DNA of 64,000 nucleotides from Streptomyces lydicus (GTDB lineage Bacteria > Actinomycetota > Actinomycetes > Streptomycetales > Streptomycetaceae): NCBI RefSeq assembly GCF_004125265.1, contig NZ_RDTE01000003.1:5518001-5582000 (forward strand), written 5' to 3'. The notes beneath the pieces were generated by a model. It was not told where the DNA came from, searched no databases, and was given only the letters and a program-made list of their open reading frames with translations. Below, in pieces: positions 39,780 to 47,103 of this stretch. Position 1 is the first letter of the stretch. Each line of letters starts with the position of its first letter. Position numbers and translations under genes: made by a program.

Positions 39780-40963
39780 GTTCTTCCCTGGACGCCGCCC
39801 GGGACCTGCTCGCCCGCTGGCCCGTCGTCGACGGCCACAACGACCTGCCCTGGGCGCTGCGCGAGCAGGTCCGCTACGACCTCGACCGGCGCGATATCGC
39901 CGCCGACCAGTCCGCGCACCTGCACACCGACCTGCCGCGGCTGCGGTCCGGCGGCGTCGGCGCCCAGTTCTGGTCGGTGTACGTACGCGCCGACTACGCG
40001 GGCGACAAGGCCGTCAGCGCCACCCTCGAACAGATCGATGTGGTGCGGGAACTGGTCGCCCGTTACCCCGAAGGACTGCGCCTCGCGCACACCGCCGACG
40101 ACATGGAAGCGGCCCGCGCCGAGGGCCGGATCGCCTCCCTCATGGGCGCCGAGGGCGGCCACTCCATCCACAACTCGCTGGCCACCCTGCGCGCGCTGCA
40201 CCAGCTGGGCGTGCGCTATATGACGCTCACCCACAACGACACCATCGACTGGGCGGACTCCGCGACCGACGAGCCGCGCCACCAGGGCCTGTCGGCCTTC
40301 GGCGAGGAAGTCGTCCGCGAGATGAACCGCTGCGGGATGCTGGTCGACCTCTCGCACGTCTCGGCCGACACCATGCGCGACGCGCTGCGTGTCAGCACCG
40401 CGCCGGTGATCTTCTCGCACTCCTCGGCCCGCGCCGTCTGCGACCATCCGCGCAATATCCCCGACGACGTACTGGCACAGCTGCCCGCCAACGGCGGCGT
40501 CGCGATGGCCACGTTCGTGCCGAAGTTCGTGCTGCCGGCCGCCGTCGCCTGGACCCGGCGCGCCGACGAGAACATGCGGGCCCACGGCCTGCACCACCTC
40601 GACACCACCGAGGCGGGCATGAGGGTCCAGCGGGACTTCGAGGCCGCGCACCCCCGCCCGATGGCCACCGCGGCCACCGTCGCCGACCACCTCGACCACA
40701 TGCGCGAGGTCGCCGGCGTCGACCACATCGGGATCGGCGGCGACTTCGACGGCACCGCCTTCACCCCGGCCGACCTGGCCGACGTCGCCGGCTACCCGAA
40801 CCTGATCGCCGAGCTGCTGGACCGCAAGTGGTCCGAGGCCGACCTGGCCAAGCTCACCTGGCAGAACGCCGTCCGCGTTCTGCGTGCCGCGGAGGACGTG
40901 GCGCGGGCCGAGCGGCAGCGGCGCGGGCCGTCGCACGCGACGATCGAGCGGCTGGACGGCTGA
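39776..40963 (+). CDS. M19 membrane-dipeptidase-family hydrolase
   Basis: This 395-residue zinc peptidase of the renal dipeptidase family shows metal motifs VVDGHNDLPWALRE (HxD), MGAEGGHSI (bridging Glu), LVDLSHVSADTM and VIFSHSSARAVC (His ligands) and IGIGGDFDGT (Asp). Family members cleave dipeptides, some with D-residues, or related amides. No signal peptide is visible, so a cytoplasmic role is likely. The GTG start overlaps purE by 4 bp; coupling to purine genes is common in Streptomyces by my recollection, but a functional link is not obvious. Confidence 0.92.
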   Translation: MSSSLDAARDLLARWPVVDGHNDLPWALREQVRYDLDRRDIAADQSAHLHTDLPRLRSGGVGAQFWSVYVRADYAGDKAVSATLEQIDVVRELVARYPEGLRLAHTADDMEAARAEGRIASLMGAEGGHSIHNSLATLRALHQLGVRYMTLTHNDTIDWADSATDEPRHQGLSAFGEEVVREMNRCGMLVDLSHVSADTMRDALRVSTAPVIFSHSSARAVCDHPRNIPDDVLAQLPANGGVAMATFVPKFVLPAAVAWTRRADENMRAHGLHHLDTTEAGMRVQRDFEAAHPRPMATAATVADHLDHMREVAGVDHIGIGGDFDGTAFTPADLADVAGYPNLIAELLDRKWSEADLAKLTWQNAVRVLRAAEDVARAERQRRGPSHATIERLDG

Positions 40964-40977
40964 GGCCGGCCCGGGCC

Positions 40978-41024
40978 GGGGCCCTCACCGCATGAAGTGA
41001 GGGCCCCGTGCCCTCACTTCATGC
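40978..41024. terminator. Three-arm bidirectional terminator at convergent gene ends
   Basis: Arm 1 GGGGCCCTCAC (40978-40988) pairs with GTGAGGGCCCC (40997-41007). Alternatively GCATGAAGTGAGGG (40990-41003) pairs perfectly with CCCTCACTTCATGC (41011-41024). The third arm includes the last codons and stop of the VOC gene. The two hairpins exclude each other. Confidence 0.8.
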
Positions 41025-41385
41025 AGAGGCAGAACGGGTGCCCGGCCGGGTCGAGGTAGACCCGCCAGTTCTGCTTCCCGTCGTCGTGCTGGACGAGCTT
41101 GGCGCCCAGCGCGACGATCGTCCGCTCGGCCTCGTCGATCTTCGCGCGCGGCACATCGAAATCGAGGTGCAGCTGCTGCGGCATGTCCTGGCCGGGCCAC
41201 TGCGGCGGCCGGTAGCCCTCGGCCACCCGCTGGAAGGCGAGGGTCCGGCCGTCCGGTCCGGCGATCTCGACCCATTCCTCGTCCTCGTCGGTCACCCGCC
41301 AGCCGAGCATCTCCGCGTAGAAATCCGCGAGGGCCCGGGGGTCGGGACAGTCCAGTGCGACAACGCCGAGTGTGATGTGGCTCAT
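41014..41385 (-). CDS. VOC (glyoxalase/bleomycin-resistance fold) family protein
   Basis: This 123-residue protein has two beta-alpha-beta-beta-beta modules: MSHITLGVVALDCPDPRAL with FYAEMLGWRVTDEDEEWVEI, and QLHLDFDVPRAKIDEAERTI with NWRVYLDPAGHPFCLCM. Candidate metal residues are the His of QLHLDFDV and the C-terminal region. Function within the fold (resistance, isomerase, dioxygenase) cannot be assigned. Its 3' end forms an arm of the terminator shared with the dipeptidase gene. Confidence 0.85.
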   Translation of the reverse strand: MSHITLGVVALDCPDPRALADFYAEMLGWRVTDEDEEWVEIAGPDGRTLAFQRVAEGYRPPQWPGQDMPQQLHLDFDVPRAKIDEAERTIVALGAKLVQHDDGKQNWRVYLDPAGHPFCLCMK

Positions 41386-41417
41386 GGCCGCCACGATAGC
41401 TGCGCTTGGGCCGGCTT

Positions 41418-41976
41418 CCCACGTTGTCGGCTGTCCCCGCCGTGGGGGCTTGTCGCCGTTGTGCGCTTGCGGCGCCGCCGCAGGTTGTCGGCCGTCCCGC
41501 CGTGCCGGCTTCTCGCCGTTGCGCGCTTTGCGGCGCCCCGCGTGTACCCGTCGGTCCCGCTGCGGGGCTCGCGCGCCGTAGCTCCCCCACTGCCTCAAGG
41601 GCGTGGGAGGTACCCCCAGCGGCGAGCTGGTGCCGCTGGCGCGGGGCTGTTCGGCTGCGGGACCGCCCCTCCGGACTCCGTCCTGCGGTCCGGTCCCTCC
41701 CGTTGGGGATGGGAGAAGGCGAGTGGGGGCGGGCGCGAGCCGTTGGCTGCGCGCGCGTTGAGCACTACGTTCACCCCCACCGACCCTTCCCACCCACTCA
41801 CGGGAGGGGCCGCGCCGCAGGACGAAGTCCGGAGGAGCGGCACCGCACCCGACCACCCACGCCCGCCGCAGGCGCAACGGCGAGAAGTCCCACGGCGGGA
41901 AAGCCGACGACGTGGGAGGCGCCGCAAAGCGCACAACGGCGACCAGCCGGCACGGCGGGAAAGCCAGGTACGTGGG
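41418..41976. repeat. About 560-bp imperfect inverted-repeat block of about 60-bp units
   Basis: Units related to CCCACGTTGTCGGCTGTCCC, each continuing with CCGCCGTG, GTCGCCGTTGTGCGCTT and GCGGCGCC, occur at 41418-41476 and 41477-41536. They recur in inverse orientation at about 41863-41917 and 41918-41976. Inside them a second pair of about 75-nt arms, at about 41650-41725 and 41790-41865, is also inverted (CTCCGGACTCCGTCCTGCGG against its diverged complement). I see no gene in this stretch. Confidence 0.75.
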
Positions 41977-41982
41977 GGGAAA

Positions 41983-43323
41983 CTAGGCGCGGGGGCGCCC
42001 CAGCGCGCGGTACGTCCAGCCCGCCTTGCGCCACAGGGTCGGGTCGAGGGCGTTGCGGCCATCCAGGATGCGGCGTTCGGCGACGACGTCGCCCAACGCG
42101 GCGGGGTCCAGCTCGCGGAACTCGCGCCACTCCGTCAGATGCAGCACCACATCCGCGCCGCGCACCGCCTCCAGCGCGCTGTCCGCGTACGCCAGCGTCG
42201 GGAAGACGCGCCTCGCGTTCTCCATGCCCTTCGGGTCGTAGACCGTGACCTGGCCGCCCTGGAGGTGGATCTGGCCGGCGACATTGAGCGCGGGGGAGTC
42301 GCGGACGTCGTCCGAGTCGGGCTTGAAGGTCGCGCCCAGGACGGCGACCCGCTTGCCGAGGAAGCCGCCGCCGACCGCGTCCCGGGTCAGCTCGACCATG
42401 TGGCCGCGGCGCCGCATGTTGATCGAGTCGATCTCGCGGAGGAAGGTCAGGGCCTGGTCGGCGCCCAGTTCGCCGGCGCGCGCCATGAAGGCCCGCAGGT
42501 CCTTGGGCAGGCAGCCGCCGCCGAAGCCGATCCCGGCCCGCAGGAACTTCTTGCCGATCCGGTCGTCGTGCCCGATGGCCTCGGCGAGCTTCACCACATC
42601 GCCGTCGGCCGCCTCGCAGACCTCGGCCATGGCGTTGATGAAGGAGATCTTCGTGGCCAGGAAGGAGTTGGCGGAGGTCTTGACCAGCTCGGACGTCGGG
42701 TAGTCCATGACGATGAACGGCGAGCCCTCGGCGATCGGGGCGGCGTACACCTCGCGCAGCAGCTCCTCGGCCCGCTCACCGGCCACGCCCACGACGATCC
42801 GGTCGGGGTGCAGGGTGTCCTTGACGGCGAACCCCTCGCGCAGGAACTCCGGGTTCCAGGCGAGTTCCACCTGCGCGCCCGCCGGGGCGGCCGCGGCCAG
42901 CCGCTCGGCGAGCCGGGCCGCGCTGCCCACCGGCACCGTCGACTTGCCGACCACCAGGGCGGGCCGGGTCAGGTGCGGGGCCAGCGCGTCGAAGGCGCTC
43001 TCCACGTAACTCATGTCACAGGCGTACTCCCCGTGCTTCTGGGGGGTGTTCACACAGACGAAGTGGACGTCGCCGAAGGCGCCGGCCTCCTCGTAGGAGG
43101 TGGTGAAGCGCAGCCGGCCGGTCGAGCCCTCGATGCCGTCGGCGTGGCGGCGCAGCAGCTCCTCCAGGCCGGGTTCGTACATCGGGACCTCGCCCCGCTG
43201 CAGCATCTCGATCTTCTCGGGCACCACATCGAGCCCCAGCACCTCGAAGCCCAGCTCGGCCATGGCCGCGGCGTGGGTCGCGCCGAGGTAGCCGGTGCCG
43301 ATCACGGTGATCTTGAGGGCCAT
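41983..43323 (-). CDS. UDP-glucose 6-dehydrogenase
   Basis: This is a 446-residue enzyme that oxidises UDP-glucose to UDP-glucuronate with two NAD+. The Rossmann start is KITVIGTGYLGATHAAAMAE, the nucleotide-sugar region VGKSTVPVGSA, EFLREGFAVKD is present, and the catalytic cysteine is in GIGFGGGCLPKDLRAF. The C-terminal domain has GATFKPDSDDVRDSPAL. GGAG precedes the ATG. It supplies uronic acid for surface polysaccharide or teichuronic-type polymers, in line with the glycosyltransferase and LCP genes to the right. Confidence 0.95.
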   Translation of the reverse strand: MALKITVIGTGYLGATHAAAMAELGFEVLGLDVVPEKIEMLQRGEVPMYEPGLEELLRRHADGIEGSTGRLRFTTSYEEAGAFGDVHFVCVNTPQKHGEYACDMSYVESAFDALAPHLTRPALVVGKSTVPVGSAARLAERLAAAAPAGAQVELAWNPEFLREGFAVKDTLHPDRIVVGVAGERAEELLREVYAAPIAEGSPFIVMDYPTSELVKTSANSFLATKISFINAMAEVCEAADGDVVKLAEAIGHDDRIGKKFLRAGIGFGGGCLPKDLRAFMARAGELGADQALTFLREIDSINMRRRGHMVELTRDAVGGGFLGKRVAVLGATFKPDSDDVRDSPALNVAGQIHLQGGQVTVYDPKGMENARRVFPTLAYADSALEAVRGADVVLHLTEWREFRELDPAALGDVVAERRILDGRNALDPTLWRKAGWTYRALGRPRA

Positions 43324-43506
43324 GGATGCTCCAAACAGGCAGTGCGGCGCGGGGCGCCTGGCGTCGAGGGGCGGGGTCGGGAGACGGGGCTGGGAAAACG
43401 GCGCTGACCGAGCATAGTCGGGCCCGGAAGGGGCATCTCCAGTCGTCGCGCGGGCAGGTCTGTAACTGTCGGCAACCTCACGTATCCGCAGGCCGGGGTG
43501 GGCGCC

Positions 43507-43545
43507 TAGAATCCGGAGAGGTAAAGGGTTACTTAACGGTAGTTA
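43507..43545 (+). promoter_or_regulatory. Candidate -10 box and operator of the acyl-CoA dehydrogenase gene
   Basis: TAGAAT at 43507-43512 matches the actinomycete -10. Downstream, TAAC (43534-43537) and GTTA (43542-43545) form a small inverted repeat around GGTA, the kind of site used by TetR/FadR-like repressors of fatty acid genes. Confidence 0.4.
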
Positions 43546-43579
43546 GCACTGCCGTCAGCTCACAGGGGAGTGAGAAAGC

Positions 43580-44755
43580 GTGGCGGGAACCGCTGATTTC
43601 GATCTGTACCGGCCGTCCGAGGAGCACGACATGCTCCGCGAGTCGGTGCGCTCGCTCGCCGAGGCGAAAATCGCGCCGTTCGCCGCCGCGGTGGACGAGG
43701 AGGCCCGCTTCCCGCAGGAGGCGCTCGACGCGCTGGTCGCCAACGACCTGCACGCCGTCCACGTACCGGAGGCCTACGGCGGTGCCGGCGCCGACGCGCT
43801 GGCGACCGTGATCGTCATCGAGGAGGTGGCCCGCGTCTGCGGTTCGTCCTCCCTCATACCGGCGGTCAACAAGCTCGGCTCGCTCCCGGTGATCCTCTCC
43901 GGCTCCGAGGAGCTGAAGGCGAAGTACCTGGGCCCGCTGGCCAAGGGCGACACGATGTTCTCGTACTGCCTGAGCGAGCCGGACGCCGGTTCCGATGCGG
44001 CCGGTATGAAGACCAAGGCCGTCCGCGACGGTGACCACTACATCCTCAACGGCGTCAAGCGCTGGATCACCAACGCCGGCGTCAGCGACTCCTACACGGT
44101 GATGGCCGTCACCGACCCGGAGAAGCGCTCCAAGGGCATCTCGGCCTTCGTCGTCGAGAAGGGCGACGAGGGGGTCTCGTTCGGTGCCCCGGAGAAGAAG
44201 CTCGGCATCAAGGGCTCGCCGACCCGTGAGGTCTACCTCGACAACGTCCGCATCCCCGCCGACCGCATGATCGGCGCCGAGGGCACCGGCTTCGCCACCG
44301 CCATGAAGACCCTGGACCACACCCGCATCACCATCGCGGCCCAGGCGCTCGGCATCGCCCAGGGCGCCCTGGACTACGCCAAGGGCTACGTCCAGGAGCG
44401 CAAGCAGTTCGGCAAGCCGATCGGCGACTTCCAGGGCGTCCAGTTCATGCTCGCCGACATGGCCATGAAGGTGGAGGCGGCCCGCCAGCTCACCTACGCC
44501 GCGGCGGCCCGCTCCGAGCGGATCTCGGCCGGCGGCAAGGGCGAGGACCTGACGTTCTTCGGTGCCGCCGCCAAGTGCTACGCCTCGGACGCCGCCATGG
44601 AGATCACCACGGACGCCGTCCAGCTGCTCGGCGGCTACGGCTACACCCGTGACTACCCCGTCGAGCGGATGATGCGGGACGCCAAGATCACCCAGATCTA
44701 CGAGGGCACCAACCAGGTGCAGCGGATCGTGATGGCCAGGAACCTGCCGCAGTAG
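43580..44755 (+). CDS. Acyl-CoA dehydrogenase
   Basis: This 391-residue FAD enzyme of beta-oxidation type shows FSYCLSEPDAGSDAAGMKT and YILNGVKRWITNAGVSDSYT (FAD and substrate loops), KKLGIKGSPTREVYLDNVRI, RKQFGKPIGDFQGVQFMLAD and the catalytic base region IYEGTNQVQRIVMARNL, where the Glu abstracts the alpha proton. Length and motifs fit short/medium-chain enzymes. The GTG start has GGGGAG upstream. It is monocistronic, and a strong hairpin lies 153 nt downstream. Confidence 0.95.
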   Translation: MAGTADFDLYRPSEEHDMLRESVRSLAEAKIAPFAAAVDEEARFPQEALDALVANDLHAVHVPEAYGGAGADALATVIVIEEVARVCGSSSLIPAVNKLGSLPVILSGSEELKAKYLGPLAKGDTMFSYCLSEPDAGSDAAGMKTKAVRDGDHYILNGVKRWITNAGVSDSYTVMAVTDPEKRSKGISAFVVEKGDEGVSFGAPEKKLGIKGSPTREVYLDNVRIPADRMIGAEGTGFATAMKTLDHTRITIAAQALGIAQGALDYAKGYVQERKQFGKPIGDFQGVQFMLADMAMKVEAARQLTYAAAARSERISAGGKGEDLTFFGAAAKCYASDAAMEITTDAVQLLGGYGYTRDYPVERMMRDAKITQIYEGTNQVQRIVMARNLPQ

Positions 44756-44908
44756 GGTTTTCGCAGGTCAGTCATCGTCTTGGCGGCCTGTGAGCCGCGA
44801 TCGGCGCGGTCGGTTCGCGTCCCTCTCGGGCCGGCCATGGGCGTCATGGCGGGGAAGTCCTGGGCAGATGCTGAGCCCGAGATGGCTTCTGGCCTGTACA
44901 AACAGTAC

Positions 44909-44937
44909 GGCCCCCCGGCATCGTGCCGGGGGGCCGC
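44909..44937. terminator. Bidirectional hairpin at the edge of the lower-GC patch
   Basis: A perfect 13-bp stem, CGGCCCCCCGGCA (44909-44921) with TGCCGGGGGGCCG (44925-44937), has a TCG loop. It can end the small minus-strand genes (9 nt beyond their last stop) and read-through from the acyl-CoA dehydrogenase. Confidence 0.8.
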
Positions 44938-44945
44938 TGTCGTCG

Positions 44946-45137
44946 TCACTGCTTGCGTCCTGGCTCCTCCTCGTCGTGTGCCTTGATGCACCGCCGCTGT
45001 AGCGCGCTGTACTTGCCCGACCCGGGTTCACCGTCCTCCATGATCGGGAAGCCAACGCGCAGAGCCTCGTTCTCGAAGTTGATCTGGTCACGGTTACTGG
45101 CCGTGGCTCCGCCCAGTTGCCGGCCGCATCCCACCAT
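44946..45137 (-). CDS. Small hypothetical protein
   Basis: This 63-codon frame starts MVGCGRQLGGATASNRDQIN and is charged, soluble and Glu/Arg-rich near its end. I do not recognise it. About four fifths of its third codon positions are G or C, lower than the neighbouring core genes but consistent with coding. It follows the two-helix gene by 35 nt on the same strand and ends just before a strong hairpin. The ATG has no clear ribosome site; coupled translation or another start is possible. Confidence 0.45.
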   Translation of the reverse strand: MVGCGRQLGGATASNRDQINFENEALRVGFPIMEDGEPGSGKYSALQRRCIKAHDEEEPGRKQ

Positions 45138-45172
45138 GAGTCAGAGCATCGCCCCGGGTGAGGCTTGGCAGG

Positions 45173-45373
45173 TCACCCGAGGGCGCGGAGGCTCGTCAGC
45201 ACCAAGAGGAAGAGCGTGAGCACTGCGCCGGCTGAGGCTGAGCCACCCCTGATGCACGCCATCGTGCGAGCTCCGTCCCATCGGGCGAGCAAGCCGGCCA
45301 GCATGCCGACGGTGACGGCTGCCAGCACGGCCGTCAGGACCAGGAGCAGCCTGGCGTAGAAGGGCAGTCCCAT
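45173..45373 (-). CDS. Two-helix small membrane protein
   Basis: This is a 66-residue protein. Helix 1 is about residues 7-27 (LLLVLTAVLAAVTVGMLAGLL) without its ends and helix 2 about 45-62, with the loop ARWDGARTMACIRGGSA between them. A strong GGAGG six nt before the ATG at 45373 decides the start; longer frames upstream run into the divergent regulator's promoter. No family is recognised. It is transcribed away from the regulator at 45499, which probably controls it. Confidence 0.65.
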   Translation of the reverse strand: MGLPFYARLLLVLTAVLAAVTVGMLAGLLARWDGARTMACIRGGSASAGAVLTLFLLVLTSLRALG

Positions 45374-45411
45374 TTCAACCTCCACTTGGTTTCCGTACCG
45401 CTGAGCAGCTC

Positions 45412-45482
45412 TAGAATCGGGCTTCCTGCGGCGATCCGGCTTCGTCGTGGGAGTACTCCGGAACAATGCGGGACTACTCGGG
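45412..45482 (+). promoter_or_regulatory. -10 box and tandem operator-like repeats upstream of the TTA-containing regulator
   Basis: TAGAAT (45412-45417) is a good -10. GGGAGTACTCCGG (45449-45461) and GGGACTACTCGGG (45470-45482) are two related near-palindromes 21 bp apart, two helical turns, just before the regulator start. This suggests autoregulation and control of the divergent small genes. Confidence 0.55.
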
Positions 45483-45498
45483 AAAACGGAGAACACAC

Positions 45499-46284
45499 GT
45501 GGGTCGGCCCTTCAAGTATTTAGATCCGTCTCTGCCCTTCGCTGGCTTCGCTCGTGCGCTGCGTGCAGAGTTGGAAAGTTCCGGGCTTGAGTTCAAAGAA
45601 ATCTGTGCAGTGACAAATAGAGGGCGAACAACTCTCTACGAGGCGTGTGGCGGAAGGCGGCTTCCTTCGCGGAGTACGCTTCGAGAACTAATCGAAAGTG
45701 TGGGTGGAGATGTTCCGGCTTGGATGGATCGTCGGCGACAGGCTCAAGAGGGAATTCATCATGCTGCGGTCTCGGACCCGAAAGATGCGACATCGGCAGT
45801 GCGACGGCCTGCTGTAGTTCCCGAATTTGCAGAAATTTCACAGGATGACAGGAAGGTATCCATCTATCGAAGTAAAGCTAACCATGGAGATTTCGATCAG
45901 GGGGAAAGAGAGTTCACTGAAGCGGCGCGCAATGCGTTGGAGGCGGCGGCCGACTTCGTTGAGTACTATGAAATCCTGCAAGAATGGGCGGATTGCCCTG
46001 ACCCGGAGCGACTTTCGGCGCTGTGTGGGTACTCCGTAGAGATCTTGGAAAAGGTGGCCAACAAGCCATTTTATGGGTCACCGGTTGGAATGAGAGAAGC
46101 CCGAGAGGCAGCTGTCTCTGCAACGCTAAGCGTGATGGATCAGCCGGACAGGTGGGTCATAGACCTTGCCAATGACTGCCAAGACGCTGCGAAGGCCGCC
46201 GAAGAGGCGCACAAGCGAGCCTTAATGGCTCGGAGGGCATGGACAGAGGGGCGAACCGAGGCTATCTGGATCGGGCGTGGCTAG
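45499..46284 (+). CDS. Helix-turn-helix regulator with TTA codons, accessory
   Basis: This is a 261-residue protein. An XRE-like helix-turn-helix is at about residues 14-70 (FARALRAELESSGLEFKEIC, then GRTTLYEACGGRRLPSRSTL). A predominantly helical C-terminal part follows (about 110-255, rich in Glu and Ala, e.g. AARNALEAAADFVEYYEILQ). Base composition is clearly lower in GC than its neighbours. There are two TTA leucine codons (codon 8 and one near the C-terminus), which in Streptomyces make translation depend on the bldA tRNA. The GTG at 45499 with ACGGAGAA upstream is preferred over ATG 45466, which lies inside operator-like repeats. No function beyond DNA binding can be read. Confidence 0.75.
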   Translation: MGRPFKYLDPSLPFAGFARALRAELESSGLEFKEICAVTNRGRTTLYEACGGRRLPSRSTLRELIESVGGDVPAWMDRRRQAQEGIHHAAVSDPKDATSAVRRPAVVPEFAEISQDDRKVSIYRSKANHGDFDQGEREFTEAARNALEAAADFVEYYEILQEWADCPDPERLSALCGYSVEILEKVANKPFYGSPVGMREAREAAVSATLSVMDQPDRWVIDLANDCQDAAKAAEEAHKRALMARRAWTEGRTEAIWIGRG

Positions 46285-46417
46285 ACTCCGGCCTAGAAAG
46301 CCACTGCTCAGATCTGCTGGGGCGTGCGCTCCTCTGTGCGCTTGAAGGCAGCCCCACCGAATAGTGGCTCCTAAGGGGGTGCGGCGAGCGCGAACAGCGA
46401 TCGCAACCGGAACGCTT

Positions 46418-46985
46418 TCATTCACGCTGCGCCGCAGCCGGCCAATGCAGAGTGTGAGGGTGACAGTGCCGAGTCCGTCTAGTCGACGCCTGCCACCTCA
46501 TGCCCAAATAGACGTCGGTCTCGGCACCGATACCGGAACTGATGGAGCGGTTGGCTTGCTCCCGGCGCCGGTCTGGCCGACAATCCGTTCCGGTATTGAA
46601 TAATGCGCGACCCTCGTACAGACTGAAGACTGCAAGATGTTCGGTGATATCCGGGGCTTCCTGGAATGCGATGCACCCCGTGAGACTCCCGACGGTAGCC
46701 AGTCGTTGGTCGTACAGCGCGAAAGTGTTCAGTGAGCAGCGCTCTGCGAATTGTTCCCAGCGGGATAACTCCGATGCGCACGTTGGGGAGATGAGATATC
46801 GAGACGAGATGGTCAGTCTGTACGGCCGTCGCCGCATGCGGGACCACGGCCCAACACATGGATTGCTTCGTCAGCAGGAACGTGAACCGTTTCGCGTTGT
46901 CGCAGAGGACTGCTTGCCACTCCAGCTTCCGGGCCACTGTCTTGGAAACGGGGCCGGTAGACGTTCGGGCAATCGGCATTGGCGC
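46418..46985 (-). pseudogene. Decayed DUF5753-type regulator gene
   Basis: Two overlapping minus-strand frames together resemble the DUF5753 domain of XRE-DUF5753 regulators. One (to about 46755) reads LEWQAVLCDNAKRFTFLLT and HLPNVRIGVIPLG; the other, shifted, continues CSLNTFALYDQRLATVGSLT and DITEHLAVFSLYEGRALF. The switch at about 46755-46765 implies a frameshift. The N-terminal helix-turn-helix is missing: upstream lies the terminator of the LCP gene. So it is both truncated and frameshifted. Between 46285 and 46417 I see nothing. Confidence 0.7.
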
Positions 46986-47036
46986 AGTTGCGCAACCTGC
47001 CGAAGTAAGCAGGCCACGGGCACAGAAGTACGAAAG

Positions 47037-47072
47037 AGGGGCCCCGGACCGCTGCTGCGGTCCGGGGCCCCT
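47037..47072. terminator. Strong terminator after LCP gene 1
   Basis: A perfect 16-bp stem, AGGGGCCCCGGACCGC (47037-47052) with GCGGTCCGGGGCCCCT (47057-47072), has a TGCT loop. T-rich sequence flanks both sides (TTTCTCTTT on the plus strand, TCTTTCG on the minus strand). Confidence 0.9.
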
Positions 47073-47103
47073 TTCTCTTTGTCTGCTCGGTCAGGGCCGC
47101 CGG

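Noticed and set aside
41008..43407. An 800-codon plus-strand frame across the repeat block and the UDP-glucose dehydrogenase gene.
   Set aside because: It is antisense to a clear enzyme gene, Gly/Arg-rich, and shows no domain.
44756..44908. Short frames on both strands between the acyl-CoA dehydrogenase and the hairpin at 44909.
   Set aside because: No ribosome site, no recognisable sequence, and the stretch looks like degraded DNA.
44946..47100. The lower-GC patch as an integrated conjugative element or prophage.
   Set aside because: No integrase, replication or transfer gene, no tRNA and no flanking direct repeats were seen.
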